This document shows, one piece after another, positions 51,741-60,502 of a stretch of DNA of 64,000 nt. The position numbers were made by a program, and so were the translations under genes. Source of the stretch: Pseudaeromonas sp963677375 (GTDB lineage: Bacteria > Pseudomonadota > Gammaproteobacteria > Enterobacterales > Aeromonadaceae); contig CAXXIF010000006.1 of assembly GCA_963677375.2 (NCBI GenBank), forward strand, positions 252,766 through 316,765, in the 5' to 3' direction. The stretch's first letter is position 1. Every line of letters starts with the position of its first letter. The notes under the pieces are model-generated. The model ran no database searches. It saw only the letters and a program-made list of their open reading frames with translations, and was not told the origin of the DNA.

Positions 51741-53240
51741 ATGAATCAGTCAGTCCCTTATCTGGAATTTTGTGGCATCAGCAAGGAGTTCCCCGGCGTC
51801 AAGGCATTGCAGAATGTCTCCTTCTCCTGTGAGGAGGGAACCGTCCATGCCCTGATGGGCGAGAACGGCGCCGGTAAATCCACCTTGTTGAAAATACTCA
51901 GCGGTTTCCAGGCACCGACGAATGGCGTGATCAAGCTGGATGGCAGCGAAGTGACATTCCACTCGACGGTCGACGCACTGGAAAGCGGTATTGCCATCAT
52001 CTATCAAGAGCTGCATCTGGTACCGGAAATGACTATTGCCGAGAATATCTATCTCGGCCAGTTACCGACGAAACATGGTTTGATCGATAAAGAAAAACTG
52101 TACCAGGATGCGGCGCGCCAACTTGCCCGCCTGGGCATGGATGTTGCCCCGGAAACCCCCTTGAAGTACCTCTCTCTCGGGCAGTGGCAGATGGTTGAAA
52201 TTGCCAAGGCGCTGACTCGTGATGCGCAGGTCATTGCCTTCGATGAACCCACCAGTAGCCTGTCGTCCCGGGAAATAGAACAACTATTTCGGGTGATCCG
52301 CCAGTTGCGGGATGAGGGCAAAGTCATCCTGTACGTTTCCCATCGGATGGATGAAATCTTCGAGTTGTGTGATGCCATCACCGTCTTCAAGGATGGGCAG
52401 TTCGTGCGGACGTTCGACTCCATGGCCGAGGTGGATCGGGACCTGTTGGTGAAGACCATGGTGGGTCGGGATCTGACGGATATCTATGGTTATGAGCCGC
52501 GACCCCATGGCGCGGTCGGACTCGAGGTCAAGAACCTGCAGGGGCCCGGGCTCAAAGAGCCGGTTTCGTTCCATGTCCAGCGCGGGGAAATTCTGGGCAT
52601 CTTCGGCCTGGTGGGTGCCGGGCGTAGCGAGATGCTGAAACTCATCTTTGGTGCCGAAAAAATGGTCTCGGGCGAAATTGCCGTATTTGGTAAATCGGTG
52701 CCGATCCGGAATCCCATCGATGCCATTCACAGCGGCATCATGCTCTGTACCGAGGATCGTAAGGCGCTTGGGATCATCCCCATCCACTCGGTCCAGGAAA
52801 ATATCAACATCAGTGCCCGTCGCCACAAGGCACGCGCCGGTTTCTTCATCAATCAGCAATGGGAAGATGAAAACGCCCGGCTGCGGATCGGCGATATGCG
52901 GGTCAAAACCCCGTCTCCCCATCAGGCCATCATGCATCTGTCTGGCGGCAATCAGCAAAAAGCCATTCTGGGTCGTTGGTTGTCGGAAGACATGAAGGTG
53001 ATCCTGCTCGACGAGCCCACTCGTGGCATCGACGTCGGTGCCAAAAATGAAATCTATAACGTGATCTACGACCTGGCTAAATCCGGGATCGCCGTGGTGG
53101 TGGTGTCCAGTGAGTTGCCCGAGGTCCTTGGCGTGTCGGACCGCATCCTGGTGATGCGCGAAGGGCGGCTATCCGGCGAATTGCTGCATACCGATGCCAA
53201 TGAAGTCAAAGCCCTGAATCTGGCGATGCCAGCCCGTTAA
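51741..53240 (+). CDS. araG: L-arabinose ABC importer, ATP-binding subunit
   Basis: 499 residues with two ABC domains, as in CUT2 sugar importers. The first domain has GENGAGKST (about 40-48), LSLGQWQMVEIAKAL and VIAFDEPTSSL; the second has a degenerate GLVGAGRSEM Walker A, MHLSGGNQQKAILGRWL and LLDEPTRGIDVGAKNEI. It follows E. coli AraG throughout. The start at 51741 (MNQSVPYLEF) is used because it aligns with the family; an upstream in-frame start reads through the intercistronic hairpin. araH follows. Confidence 0.96.
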   Translation: MNQSVPYLEFCGISKEFPGVKALQNVSFSCEEGTVHALMGENGAGKSTLLKILSGFQAPTNGVIKLDGSEVTFHSTVDALESGIAIIYQELHLVPEMTIAENIYLGQLPTKHGLIDKEKLYQDAARQLARLGMDVAPETPLKYLSLGQWQMVEIAKALTRDAQVIAFDEPTSSLSSREIEQLFRVIRQLRDEGKVILYVSHRMDEIFELCDAITVFKDGQFVRTFDSMAEVDRDLLVKTMVGRDLTDIYGYEPRPHGAVGLEVKNLQGPGLKEPVSFHVQRGEILGIFGLVGAGRSEMLKLIFGAEKMVSGEIAVFGKSVPIRNPIDAIHSGIMLCTEDRKALGIIPIHSVQENINISARRHKARAGFFINQQWEDENARLRIGDMRVKTPSPHQAIMHLSGGNQQKAILGRWLSEDMKVILLDEPTRGIDVGAKNEIYNVIYDLAKSGIAVVVVSSELPEVLGVSDRILVMREGRLSGELLHTDANEVKALNLAMPAR

Positions 53241-53279
53241 TACCCGGTTTCGGATTTGAGAATTTAAAGGAGTTTTATC

Positions 53280-54281
53280 ATGGCAACATCTATGGCTGCG
53301 GCACAATCAACCGCGGAAAAACCGACCCACCAGCCGATGCTGCAGTTGGCCCGCATCTGGGATCAATATGGCATGCTGGTGATCTTCGCCATCCTGTTCC
53401 TGGCCGCCAGTTTGCTGATCCCGAACTTCGCCAGTCTGATCAACATGAAGGGGCTGGGGCTGGCGGTTTCCATGTCCGGCATGGTCGCCTGCGGCATGTT
53501 GTTTTGTCTGGCCTCCGGTGAGTTTGACATGTCGGTCGGCTCCATTGTCGCCTGCTCCGGTGTCACCTGTGCCGTGGCCATCAATGCCACCGAAAGCATC
53601 ACCATGGGGGTATTGGCCGGTTTAAGTGTCGGTGTGCTGTTTGGTCTCATCAATGGTTTTGTGGTCGCCAAATTCAAGATCAACGCCCTCATCACCACGC
53701 TGGCCACCATGCAGATGGCGCGTGGCATGGGCTACATCATCTCGGATGGCAAGGCGGTCGGGATCGTTGAAGAGCGTTTCTTCGACATCGGCAACTCAGC
53801 GCTGTTCGGGGTTCCGACACCGGTCTGGATCACCATCGCCTGCTTCGTGCTATTTGGTCTGCTGTTGAACAAGACCACCTTTGGCCGTAACACCCTGGCG
53901 ATGGGGGGGAACGAAGAGGCCTCGCGCCTGGCCGGTGTCAATGTGGTGCGCACCAAGATCATCATCTTCACCATGACCGGTCTGATTTCGGCGCTGGCCG
54001 GTATCATACTGGCATCCCGCATGACCTCGGGCCAGCCCATGACCTCCATAGGTTTCGAGCTCATCGTCATCTCCTCCTGCGTGCTGGGTGGTGTCTCCAT
54101 GAAGGGCGGGATCGGCAAGATCTCCTATGTCATCGCCGGGGTCTTGATCCTGGGGCTGATGGAGAATGCCATGAACCTGCTGAATATCTCGCCGTTTGCC
54201 CAATATGTGGTGCGGGGCCTCATCCTGCTGGCGGCGGTATTGTTTGACCGTTACAAGCAAGTTCGCAAAGCCAGCGTCTAA
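53280..54281 (+). CDS. araH: L-arabinose ABC importer, permease subunit
   Basis: 333-residue inner-membrane permease with about eight to ten transmembrane segments. The BPD_transp_2 signature is seen in LFCLASGEFDMSVGSIVACSGV, NGFVVAKFKINALITTLATMQMARG and NTLAMGGNEEASRLAGVNV, ending with LILGLMENAMNLLNISPFAQYVVRGLILLAAVLFDR. It closely matches E. coli AraH. It is third in araFGH and followed by a weak terminator. Confidence 0.96.
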   Translation: MATSMAAAQSTAEKPTHQPMLQLARIWDQYGMLVIFAILFLAASLLIPNFASLINMKGLGLAVSMSGMVACGMLFCLASGEFDMSVGSIVACSGVTCAVAINATESITMGVLAGLSVGVLFGLINGFVVAKFKINALITTLATMQMARGMGYIISDGKAVGIVEERFFDIGNSALFGVPTPVWITIACFVLFGLLLNKTTFGRNTLAMGGNEEASRLAGVNVVRTKIIIFTMTGLISALAGIILASRMTSGQPMTSIGFELIVISSCVLGGVSMKGGIGKISYVIAGVLILGLMENAMNLLNISPFAQYVVRGLILLAAVLFDRYKQVRKASV

Positions 54282-54303
54282 TTCCGTTCAAGAGCTTATC
54301 GGG

Positions 54304-54330
54304 CAGCCAGCGGCAACGCTGGCTGTATTT
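54304..54330 (+). terminator. Terminator-like hairpin after araFGH
   Basis: CAGCCAGCG and CGCTGGCTG pair around GCAA, followed by TATTT, 22 bp after the araH stop. Confidence 0.7.
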
Positions 54331-54427
54331 ACAAGACGCCTGACTGAACCTGGTTCCTAGTGTTAGTGCCCAGCAGAGAGGATAGGGCTTGCGGTTTGAT
54401 AACGATTTCATGATGACGATCGGTAAA

Positions 54428-54443
54428 TGTGATGAAACTCAAT
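54428..54443 (+). promoter_or_regulatory. Possible CRP site upstream of araC
   Basis: TGTGA-TGAAAC-TCAAT keeps a perfect left half of the TGTGA-N6-TCACA consensus, preceded by AAA; the right half is weak. It sits about 55 bp before the chosen araC start. Confidence 0.35.
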
Positions 54444-54497
54444 TAGTGGATGGAATTATCCCCGTTAGTAGCGGCAGATGGATGGTGGCTGAATACA

Positions 54498-55409
54498 ATG
54501 CATAAAGCTGATTTTTTTACCGAGAAATTCTTCACTGCGATGGCCACGATGCAAAAAGACAAGCCCAAACAGCTCAATCCGTTGTTGCCGGATTATCTAT
54601 TCGATGTGTTTCTGGTCTCCGGGCTGACACCTATCGAAAAAGGCAGTGCGCTGGATTTCATCATCGATCGCCAACATGGCATGAAGGGTTACATCATCAA
54701 TCTGACGGTCAAAGGCAAGGGCCAGATATTCTCCGGCGAGCATGAGTTTTTCGTGGAGCCTGGCGACTTGCTGCTCTTTCCTCCCGAGGCGGTTCACTAC
54801 TATTGCCGCGCGGAAGAGAGTGAGGCGTGGCATCATCGCTGGGTGTATTTCCGTCCAAGAGCCTACTGGGCGGATTGGCTGAAATGGCCCCACGAAGTCG
54901 AGCGGGTCGGGCGAATTACGCTGGCAGATCCGAAATTGCATGATGAATTTGATGCCCTATTTCTGGATATCGAAGAAAGCCATAAAGAATTCCGTCCCAT
55001 GTCGGAACCTCTGGCAATGAATCTATTGGAGCGGTTGTTGATTCGTTGCTACGAGATTTCGTCACAGGCCGATCTGACGCCGATGGATTATCGGGTCTTG
55101 GAAGCCTGCCAGATTTTGAATGCGTCACTCTCGGCGGAAATTACCATTGAATCACTGGCCGAGCAGGTGTTTTTATCACCATCCCGGTTAGCGCATTTAT
55201 TCCGGGAACAAGTGGGGGTGAGTATTGTCCGTTGGCGGGAAGATCAGCGGATCATGCGCGCCAAACTCTTATTGCAGACGACGCCTATGCCCGTTGCCGT
55301 GATTGGTCAACAGGTGGGTTATGATGATCAACTCTATTTTTCTCGGGTATTTAAAAAACGGGTCGGGGTTAGTCCCACCGACTATCGCAAGAGTGCCAGT
55401 CCACTATAA
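54498..55409 (+). CDS. araC: Arabinose operon regulator AraC
   Basis: An orthologue of E. coli AraC: GLTPIEKGSALDFIIDRQHGMKGYIINLTVKGKGQ (arabinose-binding cupin arm), GDLLLFPPEAVHYYCRAEESEAWHHRWVYFRPRAYW, and the C-terminal double HTH ITIESLAEQVFLSPSRLAHLFREQVGVSIVRWREDQRI with ATVG-type VIGQQVGYDDQLYFSRVFKKRVGVSPTDYR. The N-terminal start is uncertain: ATGs at 54498, 54540 and 54549 are in frame and none has a good ribosome site. The arm NPLLPDYLF aligns with the E. coli NDPLLPGYSF. It lies between the two arabinose-type importers. Confidence 0.92.
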   Translation: MHKADFFTEKFFTAMATMQKDKPKQLNPLLPDYLFDVFLVSGLTPIEKGSALDFIIDRQHGMKGYIINLTVKGKGQIFSGEHEFFVEPGDLLLFPPEAVHYYCRAEESEAWHHRWVYFRPRAYWADWLKWPHEVERVGRITLADPKLHDEFDALFLDIEESHKEFRPMSEPLAMNLLERLLIRCYEISSQADLTPMDYRVLEACQILNASLSAEITIESLAEQVFLSPSRLAHLFREQVGVSIVRWREDQRIMRAKLLLQTTPMPVAVIGQQVGYDDQLYFSRVFKKRVGVSPTDYRKSASPL

Positions 55410-55642
55410 GTGGCTGGCAAATATAAAAGGTTATTCAGTTTTTATAGTGGTAGTTTATAAATTATTCCGCCATGTGCCAGGCCTGGCGCTGGCATATCGA
55501 TAATGTCGGTTATCAGTTAACCCTGCGCCATTATTTTCACTGATACGGTATTTTTACGGATGCATTATTTTTACTGATATATAGGCCTGGATTCAATTGC
55601 GGTATCCGTTTACTTTGCAAGGATATTGTCTTTCGCTGGTGA

Positions 55643-55680
55643 TATGGAATATACCGCTATTTATATGAAGCATCATGCTA
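55643..55680 (-). promoter_or_regulatory. Tandem AraC-type half-sites upstream of ytfQ
   Basis: On the minus strand the two sites are TAGCATGATGCTTCATA (9 of 10) and TAGCGGTATATTCCATA (10 of 10 fixed positions of TAGC-N7-TCCATA). They are exactly 21 bp apart with a 4-nt spacer, the same register as araI1-I2. They read away from ytfQ. This is the best AraC-type site in the window, and it places ytfQRT-yjfF in the AraC regulon by inference. Elsewhere 55410-55806 is AT-rich with no supported gene. Confidence 0.78.
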
Positions 55681-55692
55681 GCAGAACCCTTT

Positions 55693-55708
55693 TGTGATGC
55701 GTGCACGA
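55693..55708 (+). promoter_or_regulatory. Possible CRP site between the AraC-type sites and ytfQ
   Basis: TGTGA-TGCGTG-CACGA has a perfect left half and a degenerate right half of the CRP consensus, 13 bp downstream of the tandem AraC-type sites. Confidence 0.35.
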
Positions 55709-55806
55709 TAATGTTTTTGGCGGCAGTCTATTTTAATTGGGTATTAAAAAACTAATGCATGAGCCTATTTGCATTTGAAACTATTGTTGATCATGAGGAT
55801 AACGAT

Positions 55807-56766
55807 ATGCTTAATAAAGTCAGATTAGCCAGTTTGATTAGTGCCATTTTGATTTCAGGTAGTGTTTATTCTGCTCCACTGACCGTCGGTTTTTCGCAAA
55901 TAGGTTCTGAGTCCGGTTGGCGCGCGGCTGAAACATCGGTGGCGAAAACCGAGGCGGCCAAGCGCGGGATCACGCTGAAAATTGCTGATGCCCAACAAAA
56001 GCAAGAAAACCAAATCAAAGCCGTGCGCTCGTTTATCGCCCAAGGCGTTGATGCTATCTTTATTGCACCTGTGGTGCAGACGGGGTGGGAGCCCGTTTTG
56101 GAAGAGGCAAAAGAAGCTGAAATACCCGTATTTTTGCTGGATCGTGGCATTTCGGTGAAAGATGATTCCCTGTATATGACAGGCGTGGCTGCAGACAGCG
56201 TTCATGAAGGCGCTGTGGCCGCCGACTGGCTGATCAAAAATGTGAATGGCAAAGCCTGTAATATCGTTGAATTACAAGGGACCGTTGGTGCCAGTGTGGC
56301 GCTGGATCGTAAACAAGGGTTTCAAGACGCAATAGCCAAAGTGCCGACTCTTAAAATAATCCGCACCCAGTCCGGGGACTTCACCCGGAGTAAAGGCAAA
56401 GAAGTGATGGAAAGTTTTATCAAGGCCGAAGATAACGGCAAGAATATTTGCGCTGTCTATGCCCATAATGATGATATGGCCATCGGGGCTATTCAGGCCA
56501 TTAAAGAAGCTGGGTTAAAGCCAGGTTCCGATATCAAGGTTATTTCCATTGATGGTGTGCCAGATATTTTCAAAGCCATGATGGCGGGTGAGTCCAACGC
56601 TTCGGTGGAGTTGACGCCCAATATGTCTGGCCCAGCATTCGATGCCTTCATGAGTTATAAAGAAAAAGGTGTAGTACCACCGAAGCATATCCAGACCGAA
56701 TCCAAATTGTTCCAGCCGGATAATGCAAAAGCTCAGCTCGAATTGAAAAAGAACATGGGCTACTAA
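55807..56766 (+). CDS. ytfQ: Sugar ABC importer, periplasmic binding protein (YtfQ, furanose type)
   Basis: 319 residues with a signal peptide (MLNKVRLASLISAILISGSVYS, then APLTVGFSQ). It follows E. coli YtfQ closely: FSQIGSESGWRAAETSVAKTEA, QQKQENQIKAVRSFIAQGVDAIFIAPVV, VELQGTVGASVALDRKQGF, SGDFTRSKGKEVMESFIKAEDNGKNICAVYAHNDDMAIGAI. In E. coli the system imports galactofuranose; in Shewanella a related set is assigned to arabinose. Given araC next door and AraC-type sites upstream, arabinofuranose or arabinosides are plausible ligands. The start at 55807 follows GAGGA. Confidence 0.93.
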   Translation: MLNKVRLASLISAILISGSVYSAPLTVGFSQIGSESGWRAAETSVAKTEAAKRGITLKIADAQQKQENQIKAVRSFIAQGVDAIFIAPVVQTGWEPVLEEAKEAEIPVFLLDRGISVKDDSLYMTGVAADSVHEGAVAADWLIKNVNGKACNIVELQGTVGASVALDRKQGFQDAIAKVPTLKIIRTQSGDFTRSKGKEVMESFIKAEDNGKNICAVYAHNDDMAIGAIQAIKEAGLKPGSDIKVISIDGVPDIFKAMMAGESNASVELTPNMSGPAFDAFMSYKEKGVVPPKHIQTESKLFQPDNAKAQLELKKNMGY

Positions 56767-56800
56767 GCGATGTATGGAGTCCTGATCTAGCTTGATTCAA

Positions 56801-56830
56801 CACCATATAAGCGGGGTTGCTTATATGGTG
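56801..56830 (+). promoter_or_regulatory. Intercistronic hairpin between ytfQ and ytfR
   Basis: CACCATATAAGC and GCTTATATGGTG form a perfect 12-bp stem with a 6-nt loop, followed by TTCCATTTTTTGG. It may partly terminate or stabilise the ytfQ message, parallel to the stem after araF. Confidence 0.75.
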
Positions 56831-56850
56831 TTCCATTTTTTGGAGCTTGT

Positions 56851-58359
56851 ATGTTGGCATTACATAAAGATCAAGATCTGCTTTTGGAGGCAACGGGGAT
56901 CTGTAAATCATTTCCCGGGGTCAGAGCGCTGCATCATGTAAATTTCTCGTTGCGGAAAGGCGAAATCATGGCCCTGCTTGGGGAGAATGGTGCCGGCAAA
57001 TCCACACTGGTGAAGGCTCTGACCGGTGTGTATCAACGTGATGCCGGAGATATTGTCCTCGATGGAGTCAGCATCAGCCCGAAAGATACGGCACATGCCC
57101 AGCAACTTGGCATTGGCACCGTCTATCAAGAGGTGAATTTGTTACCCAATATGTCGGTGGCCGATAATCTGTTTATTGGTCGGGAGTTACGTCGGTTCGG
57201 ATTTCTCGATCGAAAAAGCATGAATCGCCGGGCGCAAGAGATCATGCGCAGCTACGGGTTTGAGTTGGATGTATGCCTGCCGCTGAGTGCTTATTCCGTG
57301 GCCATGCAACAGATCATCGCCATTGCCCGGGCGGTTTCTCTCTCCGCAAAAATATTAATCCTCGATGAACCGACGGCAAGTCTGGATACCAGCGAAGTGC
57401 ATATGTTGTTTTCCATCATGCGGAATTTGCGAGAGCAAGGTATCAGTCTTATTTTCATTACCCATTTTCTCGACCAAGTTTATGAAATATCCGACCGTAT
57501 TACGGTGTTACGCAATGGTGAGCTGGTCGGTACCCGGGTCACCGCAGAATTAAACCAGATCGATCTGGTTAAAATGATGTTGGGACGTGAACTTGACGAT
57601 AATGCGTTAAAACGCGCGGGCCGTACCCTGCGCAGTCATAATCCGGTGGTGTCGTTTCGTCAGTACGGAAAAAAGGGGGTTGTCGAACCGTTCAATCTGG
57701 ATGTTATGCCGGGAGAAATCGTTGGCCTGGCGGGGCTGCTGGGTTCGGGACGCACCGAAACCGCCCAGGTTATTTTCGGCATTGAACCGGCTGACACGGG
57801 TGAATGTCGGGTCAAAAATAACATCACCTCGATTCGTTCGGCACGGAGTGCCGCCGCCCATGGTTTTGGTTTTTGCCCGGAAGACCGCAAAACCGACGGT
57901 ATTATTGCCTCTGCATCGGTCCGTGAAAATATTATTCTGGCCTTACAGGCGCAGCGAGGCTGGCTTAAACCCATATCCAGAAAGGAGCAGGATGATATAG
58001 CTGCTCGCTTCATCAGGCAGCTGGGCATTAAAACGCCATCTCCGGAACAACCCATTCAATTTCTATCGGGGGGCAACCAGCAAAAAGCTCTGCTCGCCCG
58101 ATGGCTACTGACTAAACCGCAGTTTTTGATCCTGGATGAACCGACGCGGGGCATTGATGTGGGTGCTCATGCCGAAATTATTCGTTTGATTGAGACCCTG
58201 TGTAGTGATGGCCTTGCCTTGCTGGTGATCTCTTCCGAGCTGGAGGAATTAGTGGGCTATGCGGATCGCATCATAGTGCTACGTGATCGACGGCAGGTGG
58301 CTGAATTACCGACAGAAGCCTTGTCTGTTCCCGCCATTATGAAAGCCATTGCCATGTAA
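56851..58359 (+). CDS. ytfR: Sugar ABC importer, ATP-binding subunit (YtfR)
   Basis: 502 residues with two ABC domains. The first has GENGAGKST (about 44-52), a YSVAMQQIIAIARAV signature and ILILDEPTASLD; the second has GLLGSGRTET (degenerate Walker A), FLSGGNQQKALLARWL and LILDEPTRGIDVGAHAEI. It resembles E. coli YtfR. It starts with ATG behind TGGAGC, and ytfT follows 10 bp later. Confidence 0.93.
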   Translation: MLALHKDQDLLLEATGICKSFPGVRALHHVNFSLRKGEIMALLGENGAGKSTLVKALTGVYQRDAGDIVLDGVSISPKDTAHAQQLGIGTVYQEVNLLPNMSVADNLFIGRELRRFGFLDRKSMNRRAQEIMRSYGFELDVCLPLSAYSVAMQQIIAIARAVSLSAKILILDEPTASLDTSEVHMLFSIMRNLREQGISLIFITHFLDQVYEISDRITVLRNGELVGTRVTAELNQIDLVKMMLGRELDDNALKRAGRTLRSHNPVVSFRQYGKKGVVEPFNLDVMPGEIVGLAGLLGSGRTETAQVIFGIEPADTGECRVKNNITSIRSARSAAAHGFGFCPEDRKTDGIIASASVRENIILALQAQRGWLKPISRKEQDDIAARFIRQLGIKTPSPEQPIQFLSGGNQQKALLARWLLTKPQFLILDEPTRGIDVGAHAEIIRLIETLCSDGLALLVISSELEELVGYADRIIVLRDRRQVAELPTEALSVPAIMKAIAM

Positions 58360-58369
58360 GGGGTGAAGC

Positions 58370-59393
58370 ATGAACGCCGCCATTTTATATTTCACAGAGA
58401 TGTGTTCATTAAGAAAAATAAACTTAGGGAAAGGGAGTGCACAACTCACGGCTTTGATCTGTGTGTTGCTGATTAATAGTCTGGTCGCCGACAACTTTTT
58501 TTCGATGCACATTCAGGAGGGGCGGTTATTCGGCAGTGTGATTGATATTCTGAATCGCTGTGCCCCGGTGGCTTTACTCTCCCTGGGGATGACGCTGGTC
58601 ATCGCAACCGGGGGTATCGATTTATCCGTGGGGGCTGTTATGGCCATCAGCGGTGCCACCATGGCCAGTATGGCGACTCACAACGACCCAGTTCCGGTGA
58701 TTATTGTGACGGTGCTGGGTGTTGGTGCGCTGTGTGGCCTGTGGAATGGTTTTCTCGTGGCGGTATTTAAAATTCAACCGATAGTGGCCACGCTGATCCT
58801 GATGGTTGCCGGACGCGGCATTGCGCAACTGATAACGGAAGGGCAGATCATTACCTTTAATAACGACACGCTGGCCTGGTTGGGTAATGGTTCCTTTCTG
58901 TTATTACCAACCCCGGTCATCATTACCCTCATAGCCGCGCTGTGTATTTGGCTGCTCACCAAAAAAAACGGCGCTGGGTCTGTTTATCGAAGCGGTCGGT
59001 ATTAATATTCGTGCGGCAAAGAACTCCGGGGTCAATACCCCTATGGTGGTTATTTCCACCTACATCGTCAGCGGTGTCTTTTCGGCGGTTGCCGGCATCA
59101 TAGTGGCTGCCGATATTCGTGGTGCGGATGCCAATAATGCAGGGCTCTGGTTAGAAATGGATGCCATTCTGGCTGTTGTGATTGGCGGGACCTCCTTGAT
59201 GGGGGGGCGTTTTAATATTCTGCTGTCGCTGACCGGTGCGCTGATTATTCAAGGCGTGAATACCGGGATCTTGTTATCCGGCTATCAGCCCCAGTGGAAT
59301 CAGATTGTAAAAGCATTTGTGGTCTTGGCGGTGCTGATCCTTCAGTCCCCATCCGTGGTTCGTCTAATAAAAGGAGAGCGCAGCCATGTTTAA
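58370..59393 (+). pseudogene. ytfT: Sugar ABC importer permease (YtfT), frameshifted at an A8 run
   Basis: The first permease of the ytfQRT-yjfF importer. Through residue about 198 the frame is good (VALLSLGMTLVIATGGIDLSVGAVMAISGATMAS, IQPIVATLILMVAGRGIAQLI). At 58961-58968 a run of eight A causes LLTKKNGAGSV and then a stop at 59005. Removing one A gives TKKTALGLFIEAVGINIRAAKNSGVNTPMVVISTYIVSG, joining the intact remainder. That remainder ends in TAA at 59391-59393, 8 bp into yjfF. It is a homopolymer sequencing error, real decay or a slippage site. Confidence 0.88.
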
Positions 59394-60390
59394 GCGAAAT
59401 TTGCCGCTGGTGATTACCATCGCCGTATTTGTGCTGGGTTATCTATTTTGTCTGCTCTCGTTTCCGACATTTTTATCGACCCGGGTCATCTGCAATATTC
59501 TGACGGATAACGCCTTTTTAGGGGTCGTTACCGTGGGCATGACATTCGTCATTCTGTCGGGAGGGATCGATCTATCAGTCGGTGCTGTGATTGCTTTCAC
59601 CGGAGTATTGCTGGCTAAAATGGTCGGGGATTGGGGATTTTCACCCTATATGGCGATCCCTCTGGTGTTGCTGATGGCACTTTGTTTCGGGGGCCTGATG
59701 GGGTGGTTGATCGATACGCTCAAGATCCCGGCCTTTATCATTACGCTGGCGGGGATGTTTTTTTTGCGGGGTGCCAGTTTTCTGATATCCGAACAAGCAT
59801 TACCGATCGACCATCCGTTATTTCGTGAATTATCGCGCATGTCCTGGAAAATTATCGGAGGCGGGCGTTTGAGCCTATTGGCCATCATCATGCTGGTTGT
59901 GGTCGCTGTGGGTATCGTCATCGCCAGTCGTACCCGGTTTGGCAATAATGTCTATGCCATTGGCGGCAATGCGGCATCCGCCACCCTGATGGGTATATCC
60001 GTTCGCCGCACCACCATCGGCATCTATATGCTATCGACTACATTGGCGGCGCTTGCGGGTATTGTCTTTGCCATTTATACCTCGGCTGGTTATCCATTGG
60101 CGGCGGTGGGGGTGGAATTGGATGCCATTGCCGCGGTCGTGATCGGGGGGACACTGTTAACCGGCGGGGTAGGAACCGTATTTGGCTCTCTGTTTGGCGT
60201 GCTGATCCAGGGGTTAATTCAGACCTATATTAATTTTGACGGCACCCTCAGCTCCTGGTGGACCAAAATCATCATTGGCATCTTGCTGTTCAGCTTTATT
60301 GGTCTGCAAAAATTACTCATCGTCTGGTCTGAAAAAAATAAAGCCAGTAAACCCGGCTCTGTGATCTCGAGTTTGCAGACTTCAACCTGA
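59386..60390 (+). CDS. yjfF: Sugar ABC importer permease (YjfF)
   Basis: 334-residue inner-membrane permease, the second of this importer. The BPD_transp_2 motif is FVILSGGIDLSVGAVIAFTGVLLAKMVG and DTLKIPAFIITLAGMFFLRGASFLISEQALPIDHP; later NVYAIGGNAASATLMGISVRRTTIGIYMLSTTLAALAGIVF. It overlaps ytfT by 8 bp, so the pair is translationally coupled. A 16-bp-stem terminator follows. Confidence 0.93.
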   Translation: MFKRNLPLVITIAVFVLGYLFCLLSFPTFLSTRVICNILTDNAFLGVVTVGMTFVILSGGIDLSVGAVIAFTGVLLAKMVGDWGFSPYMAIPLVLLMALCFGGLMGWLIDTLKIPAFIITLAGMFFLRGASFLISEQALPIDHPLFRELSRMSWKIIGGGRLSLLAIIMLVVVAVGIVIASRTRFGNNVYAIGGNAASATLMGISVRRTTIGIYMLSTTLAALAGIVFAIYTSAGYPLAAVGVELDAIAAVVIGGTLLTGGVGTVFGSLFGVLIQGLIQTYINFDGTLSSWWTKIIIGILLFSFIGLQKLLIVWSEKNKASKPGSVISSLQTST

Positions 60391-60412
60391 ATGATTTAAG
60401 CGTGCCATACAT

Positions 60413-60448
60413 TAAACGGCCTGATGTCTCACGACATCAGGCCGTTTA
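60413..60448. terminator. Strong hairpin ending yjfF and the convergent YkgJ-type gene
   Basis: A perfect 16-bp stem (TAAACGGCCTGATGTC and its complement) with loop TCAC. The T tract is short on both strands, but the stem is very stable and lies between convergent genes. Confidence 0.8.
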
Positions 60449-60502
60449 GGTGGCGAAATTCCGCTCTTGCCAAGGGTTCTGCAGTTCTGTGTATTGAAGC
60501 TC

